DNA from: Chelativorans salis
Lineage (GTDB): Bacteria > Pseudomonadota > Alphaproteobacteria > Rhizobiales > Rhizobiaceae
Direction of reading: 5' to 3'
Assembly: GCF_025336525.1 (NCBI RefSeq)
Contig: NZ_JAOCZP010000013.1
Span: 1-64,000 of the forward strand
Length of the DNA: 64,000 nucleotides
Shown here: positions 45,855 to 53,440 of the stretch, in pieces
How the letters are laid out: every line of letters starts with the position of its first letter
Position numbering within the stretch: the stretch's first letter is position 1
Translations under genes and position numbers: made by a program
Notes under the pieces: model-generated
What the model was told of the DNA's origin: nothing
Database searches by the model: none
What the model saw: only the letters and a program-made list of their open reading frames with translations

Positions 45855-46649
45855 TCATGTCGTGACCTCAGGCAGCCCGCCCATCGCGTCGCCGACCGTC
45901 CAGCCGCCGTCGACGGGAATGCTTGCTCCGGTAACGTAAGCGCCCGCATTGCTGCACAGCATCAGCACTGGCCCGACGCAGTCGTCCGGCCTTCCCTGCC
46001 GGCCGGCCGGGATTTTCGCCACGACCGCCTGCCGGAACTTCGGGTCTGCATATCTGGCAGCATTCGCCTCGGTCTCGATCGCACCCGGTGCGATCACATT
46101 CATCGTCACGCCGCTTGCGGCGACCTCGCGGGCAATGGCCCTCACCGCGGTGAGCTGTGCGGATTTCAACGACGCATAGAGCACTGTCTCCGCACGCGGA
46201 CGAGCTGCCATCACGCTGCCCGTCGCGACGACCCTGCCCCAGCCCCGCTCGGCCATCGGCGGAACAAGCTTCTGCATGAGCAATATCAGCGATGTGAAAT
46301 TGACAGCGACGTGGGCATCGAGGAGGTCGGTCGTCGCCTCCAACCAAGCCGCCCGTATCTCGATTGCTGCATTGGCAATCAGAATGTCGATCGGCCCCAT
46401 CTGCAATGCGTCGCGGGCAAGCCCATCAACCGCCGCGGCGCTTGAGAAATCGGCTTCGATGACTGAAGCATTCCGACCCATTGAGCGAACCGCCTCCTGA
46501 ACGCTGGCCGCTCCCTCGGCATCGCCTAGATGATGGAGCGTGAGGTCGGCCCCCTGCCCCGCCAGACCAAGCGCAATCGCTCGCCCGATGCCGGTACTGG
46601 CGCCGGTGACGAGCGCTCTGCGACCATCGAGGCTGAACAGACTACTCAC
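45855..46649 (-). CDS. Short-chain dehydrogenase/reductase
   Basis: A 264-residue classical SDR: cofactor loop VTGASTGIGRA at residues 14-24, NAAIEIR, catalytic Ser region VVATGSVMAAR and YxxxK in LYASLKSAQ, and the C-terminal TGASIPVDGGW. Its start overlaps the regulator stop (ATGA). Together with the enolase-family dehydratase encoded divergently it could oxidise a sugar to the acid or process the 2-keto-3-deoxy product. Confidence 0.94.
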   Translation of the reverse strand: MSSLFSLDGRRALVTGASTGIGRAIALGLAGQGADLTLHHLGDAEGAASVQEAVRSMGRNASVIEADFSSAAAVDGLARDALQMGPIDILIANAAIEIRAAWLEATTDLLDAHVAVNFTSLILLMQKLVPPMAERGWGRVVATGSVMAARPRAETVLYASLKSAQLTAVRAIAREVAASGVTMNVIAPGAIETEANAARYADPKFRQAVVAKIPAGRQGRPDDCVGPVLMLCSNAGAYVTGASIPVDGGWTVGDAMGGLPEVTT

Positions 46650-47410
46650 GCTCCCTTTCCCCTTGAACCGAGTTCGTCAGCAACCTCCAAGGAGGCGATG
46701 TCGGCAGCCTCGAAATGGATGATGATCTTCTGCTCCGCGAGGTCTGCATCGCCCGCGGCTATCGCCTCGTACAAGGCCTGGTGGCGGTCGATCGTCGCGC
46801 TCCAGTCAGATCGTGTCCTGTTGGACCGCCTCGAGAACAGTTCCGACACCTCCCGCTGAACAGACCGCATCCCCTCCATCTGCACGCGGATCATCGAATT
46901 GCCGGTCGCCATGGCCATTCCCAGGTGGAACAATATGTCGGCCTCGGTGAAGGCGGCAGGATCGCCCAGCCCCTCGCGCATGTCGGCGAGCGCCCGTTCC
47001 ATGGCCGCAAGACCAGCCTTGCCACGGCGCTGCGCGGCCAGTCTTGCGATCCCCGTCTCTATGACGCGGCGCATTTCGTTGGCTTCCTGGAGCCGCTTTA
47101 CGCTGGAGCGGACGGCGTAGCCATAGATCTTCTCCAGGGGCTCACCGTTGAGCTCCTTGGCACGAGCCACTTTTCCCTGCTGGGTTGAAATGAGGCCTGC
47201 GGAGGTGAGCTGGCGCAATGCCTCGCGTGCAATCGGCCTGCTGACGCCGAACTCCCGAGCGATCTCGCCTTCCGGTGGCAGCGGCTCACCCGGAACGATC
47301 CGCCCGTCGAAAAGCGCGGCGGCAATGGCATCCGAGACGGCGTCGGCAAGCCGCGAGGGCATCGCGGGCTTTGCCGAAAACAGCGGCTTCTTCGTCGGCA
47401 GTTCGGTCAT
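46646..47410 (-). CDS. FadR-subfamily GntR regulator of the sugar-acid island
   Basis: About 254 residues. The open frame reaches 47671, but the start MTELPTKKPLFSAKPAMP at 47410 gives the usual FadR length and keeps the divergent intergenic region free. The winged HTH (residues 20-90) has PLPPEGEIAREFGVSRPIAR and LRQLTSAGLISTQQGK; the FCD domain follows with ADILFHLGMAMAT and RHQALYEAIAAGD. It lies between the minus-strand importer/SDR genes and the plus-strand dehydratase, with the operator at 47451-47467 in the gap. Confidence 0.92.
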   Translation of the reverse strand: MTELPTKKPLFSAKPAMPSRLADAVSDAIAAALFDGRIVPGEPLPPEGEIAREFGVSRPIAREALRQLTSAGLISTQQGKVARAKELNGEPLEKIYGYAVRSSVKRLQEANEMRRVIETGIARLAAQRRGKAGLAAMERALADMREGLGDPAAFTEADILFHLGMAMATGNSMIRVQMEGMRSVQREVSELFSRRSNRTRSDWSATIDRHQALYEAIAAGDADLAEQKIIIHFEAADIASLEVADELGSRGKGA

Positions 47411-47450
47411 CGTCACTCCCTTTGCAGCCCCTCCTATCACACAGCTCATC

Positions 47451-47467
47451 AACTTAGCAACTAAGTT
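47451..47467. promoter_or_regulatory. FadR-type operator in the divergent promoter
   Basis: AACTTAG-CAA-CTAAGTT is a perfect 7-bp inverted repeat with a 3-base centre, 40 bp upstream of the GntR start and 68 bp upstream of the dehydratase start. The size and symmetry fit FadR-subfamily operators, so one dimer could control both directions. Confidence 0.65.
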
Positions 47468-47534
47468 TATCAGTTGCCAAGAAATCTTGTTCCGGTCTAT
47501 TAGGGGAGCAAGAAGCAGCAAGGGAGGCCATTCC

Positions 47535-48671
47535 GTGCCGGATACAAACGCCGCCGATGTGAAGATCGTGGACGTCATCGCCCATCCGCTAACGCAGACT
47601 CTGCCACGGCCAACGGTCACGTCGTGGGGCAGGTATACGGAAGTCTCGATCGTTCTCGTCGAGATCCGCACGGATGCAGGACTTGTCGGCGTCGGCGAAG
47701 CCCTCGCCCGTTTCTCGCCGAAGGCTTATGCCGAGCTGATTGAGACGTCGCTGAAGCCGCGTCTCATCGGGCAGAACCCGACGGACATCACGCAGCACTG
47801 GCGTACGATGCGCCGCGCCCTGTCGGGACGCGCGGGCGGCATGCTGATTGAGGCGATCGCCGGCGTTGACATTGCCTTGTGGGACATCACGGGCAAGATG
47901 GCCAACCTTCCAATCTTCCGCCTGCTGGGCGGCGTCGGCCGCACGCAGGTTCCGGTCTATGCCGCCTCAGTCAATTGGGGCAGCGACGAGTTCATGGACG
48001 GCGAGCTCGACCGCTATCTGGAAAAGGGATTTCCGCGGGTGAAGGTGAAAATCGCCAATCCCGTCCGCGACGCATGCCGCCGCATCGAGCGGCTGCGCAA
48101 GCGCGCCGGCGATAATATTGAGCTGTGCGTCGACGCCAACTGGGCCTACGCGCTCGAAGAGGCGGTCGAGGTGGGGCGTGCGCTGACAGCCAATGGCTAT
48201 GTCTGGTTCGAGGAACCGCTCAGACCCGAAGATGAACAGGGCTATGAACAGCTCCACCGCCAGTGCGTGACACCGCTCGCCGCGGGCGAGAGCAACTACA
48301 CGCTCGACCAGGCCATGCGTCTCGTCTCCAATCGCACCCTTTCCTATCTGCAGCCCGACGTTGCGCGCTCGGGCGGCATCACCGAGACGCGCCGGATGGC
48401 GGAGTTCGCGGCAGCCTACGATGTTTCCTACGCGCCGCATATCGGCATGTCAGGCATCGTCTGCGAGACCGCCAGCCTTCACCTGGCCGCCGCCATGCCC
48501 AATCTGCGCGCCATGGAATGCGAGACCGACTCCAGCCCATTCAAGACTGCGATCACGGGGGCTGCGCCGGGGGCCGACCGTCAGAAGAACGGCTACCTGC
48601 CGGTTCCCACCGGCCCTGGGCTCGGCATCGAAGTCGATTGGGACGCGGTGGCACGCCTCCGGACCAGCTAA
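47535..48671 (+). CDS. Mandelate-racemase/enolase-superfamily dehydratase
   Basis: A 378-residue enzyme. GTG 47535 has AGGGAGG seven bases upstream. The capping domain (1-130) is followed by the barrel with the KxK base pair Lys170/Lys172, metal ligands Asp200 (in CVDANWAY), Glu226 (in WFEEPLRPED) and Glu252 (in AAGESNY), and the second base His302 (in YAPHIGMSG). This is the mandelate-racemase-subgroup pattern of acid-sugar dehydratases. It probably converts a hexonate or similar acid to a 2-keto-3-deoxy acid. The sugar cannot be fixed from sequence. Confidence 0.93.
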   Translation: MPDTNAADVKIVDVIAHPLTQTLPRPTVTSWGRYTEVSIVLVEIRTDAGLVGVGEALARFSPKAYAELIETSLKPRLIGQNPTDITQHWRTMRRALSGRAGGMLIEAIAGVDIALWDITGKMANLPIFRLLGGVGRTQVPVYAASVNWGSDEFMDGELDRYLEKGFPRVKVKIANPVRDACRRIERLRKRAGDNIELCVDANWAYALEEAVEVGRALTANGYVWFEEPLRPEDEQGYEQLHRQCVTPLAAGESNYTLDQAMRLVSNRTLSYLQPDVARSGGITETRRMAEFAAAYDVSYAPHIGMSGIVCETASLHLAAAMPNLRAMECETDSSPFKTAITGAAPGADRQKNGYLPVPTGPGLGIEVDWDAVARLRTS

Positions 48672-48676
48672 AGCAA

Positions 48677-49600
48677 ATGGGCGAGGATAGGAAATTGACC
48701 GATAGCTCCGTCAGAAGCGATATGGCCGAGGCGATGCGCATCGCCATGCTGCGGGCGAACCCGAAGCTAAGTCGCTTCGACCCGCTGCCGCGCATCATCT
48801 GCCACGACGAGTTCTCACGTGGCCATTGCGGCTGGTCGCAGCTCGTGGGCAACTACGAGAACGACATCGGCACTATGCTGCCCGGCTATGCCCAACATAC
48901 CAGCGCTATGCTGTCCACGCTCGCGCACTGGGATGCCGGTTCCCACGGGGGGCACGACAGTTCCTATGCCCTCAAGATCGCCACGCGTCCGAAGAAGGGC
49001 GCTCAGAACGTCGCGATCAAACGCCTGACCTTCCGCAAGCGGTGCCCGATCCGCCTGGAATTCTACTTCACGTTCAAGCCCGAAGCGACGGAACTGAAGC
49101 TGAGCGAGAGCGACGTGCGCTCCGTCGGCTTTCTCTTCGACCTGCAGGGCGGCGATAGGGACGATGACAGCCAACGCGTCATGCCCCACATCCGCTTCCT
49201 CAACGCGCTTGAAGGAGAGCACGTTCAGAAGTGGCAATTTAAGCGACATAACGCCGAGTTCACGCCGATCGGCACCTCGCGTAAAACCTTGAGCCACTAT
49301 CATCTGTCGCCGGAAGGGTGGGAGGACATTCCTGGCGGCGCACAGCGCCTTTGTTACAACGAAATCCCGACCAAGGTGAACTGGACCTACCTGCGCTTCG
49401 ATTTTGATCTTGCCTCCATGCAGGCCCTGTCCTTCCAGTGCAACGACCGCGCATTCGATATGTCCGGCTTCGATTCCATCAGGATTCCGGCGATGAAGAA
49501 CCTGTGGTGCATGCTCAATATCGCCCTTTTCGCCGAGACAGACACAGACAAGCGCGTCTTCCTCTACGTCGATTCCGTTTGCATATCGGGGGACTTCTGA
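48677..49600 (+). CDS. Uncharacterised protein of a sugar-catabolic island (possibly DUF6772)
   Basis: A 307-residue cytoplasmic protein with no signal peptide. Striking segments are LPRIICHDEFSRGHCGWSQL, DAGSHGGHDSSYALKIATRP, CPIRLEFYFTFKPEA, TKVNWTYLRFDFDLASMQAL and KRVFLYVDSVCISGDF. The overall character is of an all-beta carbohydrate-recognition fold (many aromatic and Asp residues in strands), which is inference. It starts 5 bp after the dehydratase and overlaps the next gene (TGATG). I believe this is the DUF6772 family but cannot confirm it. Confidence 0.7.
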   Translation: MGEDRKLTDSSVRSDMAEAMRIAMLRANPKLSRFDPLPRIICHDEFSRGHCGWSQLVGNYENDIGTMLPGYAQHTSAMLSTLAHWDAGSHGGHDSSYALKIATRPKKGAQNVAIKRLTFRKRCPIRLEFYFTFKPEATELKLSESDVRSVGFLFDLQGGDRDDDSQRVMPHIRFLNALEGEHVQKWQFKRHNAEFTPIGTSRKTLSHYHLSPEGWEDIPGGAQRLCYNEIPTKVNWTYLRFDFDLASMQALSFQCNDRAFDMSGFDSIRIPAMKNLWCMLNIALFAETDTDKRVFLYVDSVCISGDF

Positions 49601-49935
49601 TGCTGCCGGAAAACATCACCGCCGTTGTCGCGCGCAACGAACGTTGGACGGGACAAGCTGCGAGCGAACCTCACGAAGCGGGCTGGGCGCGCGAGGCGAT
49701 CATATTTGTGCGCGCCATGAAGGAGCCGATCGGCGAACAGCCGAAGGCACGAATAGAGATTTCGCCGGACGGGATATACTGGATCGGCGAGGGAAGCGAG
49801 TTTGCCCTACCGGCAGAGAAAGACAGCATCGCCACGGCGCGCATCTCTCATTTCGGAAACTGGCTGAGAGTGCGGGCCGATTTCGGCGACGGCGCGGAAT
49901 CGACCGTTCTGGTCACGATTCACCTGAAAGCCTAA
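49600..49935 (+). CDS. Small uncharacterised protein of the same island
   Basis: 111 residues, MLPENITAVVARNERWTGQA onward, with IEISPDGIYWIGEGSEFALP and the C-terminal strand STVLVTIHLKA. All-beta, soluble, with a conserved-looking WTGQAASEPHEAGWAREAI. Its start overlaps the stop of the 307-residue gene, so the two are probably made together and may form a complex. Function unknown. Confidence 0.7.
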   Translation: MLPENITAVVARNERWTGQAASEPHEAGWAREAIIFVRAMKEPIGEQPKARIEISPDGIYWIGEGSEFALPAEKDSIATARISHFGNWLRVRADFGDGAESTVLVTIHLKA

Positions 49936-50283
49936 CCGGGCCGTGCGCGATATATCCGCTCTTACGCTCCTCTCGGAGACAATTCTCTGAGCTTCGCCCG
50001 CCTCAGCTGCTAGATCGCACCGACCGGTTCCCATACGATCTTTGCTCCCTTCAGGGTTCGTTGGCGCTCGTTCCCACGACGCGTTGGCGATCACACTTCC
50101 ACCATGGTTCCGGTTCTCGGGCAGGTAGCGCCGCTGTCAGCCAGAAGCTGCTTGCCTGACGCGGCTATCCAGCACGATGAAGATGGCTTCACCCGCGATA
50201 CCTGCGCGGAAAGGGTGCAAATGCTTTTTAGGATTTTCATCTGCGCTCCCCCAAACATAACCGTCCACCGCACTCGGCCGATC
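49936..50283. other. Intergenic region at the convergence of two operons
   Basis: About 350 bp between the plus-strand sugar island and the minus-strand MFS gene. No gene, repeat or T-run hairpin was recognised. Confidence 0.5.
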
Positions 50284-51621
50284 TTAGATTTCTGACTGAG
50301 GGTGTGCGGCGCTGGAGCGGGCGCGCGCGCCATTGTCTTCAACCTCGCTTGCCCCTTTGGTCGCGTCCGCCCCCGCGAGGTCAACGGAGGCTGTCGGATG
50401 CTCGCGCATCAAGGCCGCAACGATGACGCCGGAGAGGAAGGTCAGCCCGCCGATCGATCCGATCGCCCAGGCGAACCCCAAGGCGTCTGCGATGAGGCCT
50501 GCCGAAAGCGCGCCGAGCGCATAGCCGAGGTCGCGCCAGAAGCGGTAGACGCTGAGCGAGCGCGCCCGCCAGGACGGATGCGAAGCATCGGAGACGGCCG
50601 CGATCAGGCTCGGATAGACCATCGCGGTGCCGAGCCCCATAAGCAGACTCGCCGTTAGCCACCAGCGGAAGTCGCGGGTGAGCGCGGTAAGAAGCAGGGC
50701 GCCGGCCTGCACCCACATGCCGCCGACGATCAGGCCCTTGCGCCCCCAGCGGTCGCTCAGCGGCCCGGTGGCGATCTGGAGCGCGCCCCAGACCGTCGGA
50801 TAAACGGCCTTGAGGATGCCGATCCGCTCCACGCCGAGTCCGTTGGCGGCGAAGAACAGGGGAAAGATGCCCCAGCTCATGCCGTCGTTTAGGTTGTTGA
50901 CCAGCCCCGCCTGTGAGGCGGCGAAGAGATTGCGGTCGCCCCAGGAGGTTAGCGCGAAGACCTCTTGGAACGTGATCGGCGAGGCTTGCTGCGCGTGGTT
51001 CGTCGTTTCCAACCGCACGTGATCGCGCGTATCGCGCACGAGCAGGATGGAGAGGGCCGCGCCGAGGACTGCGTATCCGACACCCAAATAGAGAGGCGCC
51101 GGACGCAATCCGTATCGGGCTGCAAGCCAGCCGGTCAGGAAGGCGGTCACGCCAACGGCGAGATAGCCCGCGAACTCGTTGAGTCCGACGGCCAGGCCCC
51201 GCCCTCTCGGCCCGACAAGGTCGACCTTCATGATAACCGTCATCGACCAGGCGAGCCCCTGGCTAACGCCGAGGAGTGCGTTGGCGGCTATCACCCAGTT
51301 CCAGTCCGGTGCCCACAGAAGCATGAACGGGACAGGCAAGCCGAACAGCCAGCCCAGCACCAGCACGCGTTTGCGTCCCCACCGGTCGGCGAGTTGGCCG
51401 GAGGCGAGGTTGGCCAGGGCCTTCACCACGCCGAACGAGACGATGAAGGAGACGATCAGCGTGGTCGAGGCAATGCCGAACTCTTCCGCGCCGATCAGCG
51501 GCACGACGGTGCGCTCGATGCCGACCATGCCGCCGACGAAAGCGTTGATCAACACGAGCAGCGAAAACTGCCGCCAGTTCTCCCAAAGGCCCAGCTTGAT
51601 AGCCGGGGAACCGTTGTTCAC
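50284..51621 (-). CDS. MFS transporter
   Basis: A 445-residue major facilitator with 12 hydrophobic helices. The MFS signature LADRWGRKRVLVLGWLFG lies near residue 78 and is repeated in the second half as LSDRWGRKGLIVGG. The start is a GTG at 51621 that overlaps the metallo-hydrolase stop by 4 bases. With that hydrolase and the divergent ArsR-rhodanese gene it may export or import a sulfur compound, but the substrate is not evident. Confidence 0.9.
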   Translation of the reverse strand: MNNGSPAIKLGLWENWRQFSLLVLINAFVGGMVGIERTVVPLIGAEEFGIASTTLIVSFIVSFGVVKALANLASGQLADRWGRKRVLVLGWLFGLPVPFMLLWAPDWNWVIAANALLGVSQGLAWSMTVIMKVDLVGPRGRGLAVGLNEFAGYLAVGVTAFLTGWLAARYGLRPAPLYLGVGYAVLGAALSILLVRDTRDHVRLETTNHAQQASPITFQEVFALTSWGDRNLFAASQAGLVNNLNDGMSWGIFPLFFAANGLGVERIGILKAVYPTVWGALQIATGPLSDRWGRKGLIVGGMWVQAGALLLTALTRDFRWWLTASLLMGLGTAMVYPSLIAAVSDASHPSWRARSLSVYRFWRDLGYALGALSAGLIADALGFAWAIGSIGGLTFLSGVIVAALMREHPTASVDLAGADATKGASEVEDNGARARSSAAHPQSEI

Positions 51622-52349
51622 CCTCCGCCTCCGGCATTCGCGGTGCGGGTGCGGGCCGCATCGGGCGGTGGGGCCGGTATGTCAGCGACCATCAGATCGA
51701 TGAACTCGCCTTCGTCCTCGATCCGGAACGCCTTGTTGAAGCGCTTCTCGAAGCCGATGGTCGAGGTCGGCTTGCCACTCAGGGAACGACCGCAGACAGA
51801 GCCGGAATAGGCGCCCGGCAGCACTTCGACATGATCGGGCAGTTCCTTGAGACGACGGACGGAAGCGAACAGGTTCTTCGCACCGTCTTCGGCGCTGGAG
51901 GCAAGTTCGGTACGACCGAGATCGCCGACCATGAGCGTGTGGCCCGTCACCACGAACCACGGCTCGGGCGAGCGGGTGCGGTCGGCGACGAGCAGCGAGA
52001 TATGCTCGGGCGTGTGGCCGGGCGTGTGCATCACGGTCACGGAGACGTTGCCGAGCTCGAGCACGTCGCCGTCCTTGACGCGCCGGAACGGAAACCGCGC
52101 CTCGGCGCCTTCGAAGAGCATATACTCGGCGCCGACGGCTTTGGCGAGTGCCCGTCCGACGGAGAGGTGATCGGCGTGGATGTGCGTGTCGATCACATAG
52201 AGTATGCGCATGCCAGTCGCCTCGGCGGCTTCAAGATAGGGCGCGATTTCGCCGACCGGGTCGACGACGGCGGCGGATGCTTTGCCGCCACAGCCGAAGA
52301 GATAGGAGGCGGCGACGGGATCGGCGTGCAGGAACTGTCTGAGGATCAT
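51618..52349 (-). CDS. MBL-fold hydrolase, persulfide-dioxygenase-like
   Basis: A 243-residue glyoxalase-II/ETHE1-like protein: metal motif IDTHIHADHLSVG at about 56, second histidine in MHTPGHTPEHISLL, and the aspartate in TLMVGDLGRTEL. The C terminus contains GKPTSTIGFEKRFNKAF, typical of the persulfide dioxygenase/rhodanese-linked group. The start at 52349 (MILRQFLHADPVAASYLFGC) has GGAGA 6-10 bases upstream; the frame is open to 52430. It lies divergent to an ArsR-rhodanese gene, the arrangement expected for sulfide/persulfide detoxification. Confidence 0.88.
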   Translation of the reverse strand: MILRQFLHADPVAASYLFGCGGKASAAVVDPVGEIAPYLEAAEATGMRILYVIDTHIHADHLSVGRALAKAVGAEYMLFEGAEARFPFRRVKDGDVLELGNVSVTVMHTPGHTPEHISLLVADRTRSPEPWFVVTGHTLMVGDLGRTELASSAEDGAKNLFASVRRLKELPDHVEVLPGAYSGSVCGRSLSGKPTSTIGFEKRFNKAFRIEDEGEFIDLMVADIPAPPPDAARTRTANAGGGG

Positions 52350-52423
52350 TTTCTGTCTCCTGGACGAGCGACATGCATCACGCTCCAGCCGTGGGAGCGC
52401 TTGACAAATCGCGTGGAAACTGT

Positions 52424-52445
52424 CATTCAATAATTACGTTGAATG
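52424..52445. promoter_or_regulatory. Candidate ArsR operator
   Basis: CATTCAA (52424-52430) and TTGAATG (52439-52445) form a perfect inverted repeat around the AT-rich spacer TAATTACG. It lies just upstream of the ArsR-rhodanese start and between the divergent genes; a TTGACA hexamer lies at 52411-52416. This is the usual size and AT content of an ArsR-family operator. Confidence 0.7.
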
Positions 52446-52467
52446 AAATAACGTAGGCACCAGGCCG

Positions 52468-53133
52468 ATGTCAATCCAGAAACCGAAACAAGCCCTCTAC
52501 GAACAGTTTGCCGCTGTGGCTAAGGCGCTCGGCAACCCGCAGCGGCTGGAGCTGATCGAACATCTCGCGCAGGGCCCACGCAGCGTTGAGATACTGGCGA
52601 GGAAGCTCGGCCTGCCGATCGCCAACGTCTCACAGCATCTTCAGAACCTTCGCCGGGCAGGACTTGTGGCTGCGGAGCGCGACGGCAAGTTCGTGCGATA
52701 TCGCCTTGCCGACGAAAGCGTTCTTTCCGCTTTTACGGCCATTCGCGCCGTTGCAGAGCAGCAGCTCGCCGAGGTGGAGCGTATTGTGCGCGGCTATTTC
52801 GATGAGCGCGATTCTATGGAGCCGGTCAGCCGCGAAGAGTTGATCGACCGCATGCGCGACGGGCTCGTCACGCTCATCGACGTGCGCCCGGCGGACGAGT
52901 TCGTGCTCGGCCATGTACCCGGCGCCGTCAATGTCCCGCTCGGCGAACTGGAAGAGCGCATCGGGGAGTTGGATCCTGCACGGGAGGTCGTTGCCTACTG
53001 CCGGGGGCCATGGTGTATCCTGTCCTTCGAGGCGGTGGCTGCGTTGCGCGGCAGGGGCTACCGGGTGCGGCGGCTGGAGGACGGCCTGCCGGAATGGAAA
53101 GCTGCAGGATTGCCGATGGAATCCAGCACTTGA
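52468..53133 (+). CDS. ArsR-type regulator fused to a rhodanese domain
   Basis: 221 residues. The winged HTH (residues 10-95) includes LGNPQRLELIEHLAQGPRSV, LPIANVSQHLQNLRRAGLV and AAERDGKFVRYRL. It contains no cysteine, so it cannot sense through the disulfide used by BigR or SqrR. The rhodanese domain (about 125-221) has TLIDVRPADEFVLGHVPGAV and the active-site loop YCRGPWC with Cys178 and Cys183. Sensing by persulfidation of the rhodanese cysteines is a reasonable inference. It is divergent from the persulfide-dioxygenase-like gene and probably represses both. Confidence 0.93.
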   Translation: MSIQKPKQALYEQFAAVAKALGNPQRLELIEHLAQGPRSVEILARKLGLPIANVSQHLQNLRRAGLVAAERDGKFVRYRLADESVLSAFTAIRAVAEQQLAEVERIVRGYFDERDSMEPVSREELIDRMRDGLVTLIDVRPADEFVLGHVPGAVNVPLGELEERIGELDPAREVVAYCRGPWCILSFEAVAALRGRGYRVRRLEDGLPEWKAAGLPMESST

Positions 53134-53151
53134 CCTTGCCCACGGTCCGAC

Positions 53152-53370
53152 CCTGCAAACTGGACCTTCCTGACCATCAGGGAGGGCCGGGCGGAGGACG
53201 TTACACCGAGGCTTGCCGAGGAATATAAGCGGCGTTTCGAGTCGATCGAGGGCCGTTTTGCCGCACTGTTCCACGGCCTGCGCGTCGATCCTGTCAATAT
53301 GGTCCTGTTTATCAACGGACAGGCGAACAACGTGAGCCCGGATGGGAACCCGGTTTCTGGCAACGCGTGA
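53152..53370 (+). pseudogene. Orphan coding remnant after the ArsR-rhodanese gene
   Basis: An open stretch with protein-like composition but no start codon reads DPANWTFLTIREGRAEDVTP, LAEEYKRRFESIEGRFAALF and VDPVNMVLFINGQANN. It ends at 53370. The first part recalls the thioredoxin-fold SCO/SenC family only faintly. It overlaps the antisense shadow of nothing known and is best seen as the tail of a lost gene. Confidence 0.35.
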
Positions 53371-53440
53371 AGGAATAGTTCTGACGACGCCCGGCGGCCG
53401 TGTACGATCCACCCGATGCGCCGGGCGTGGAGCGAAACCA

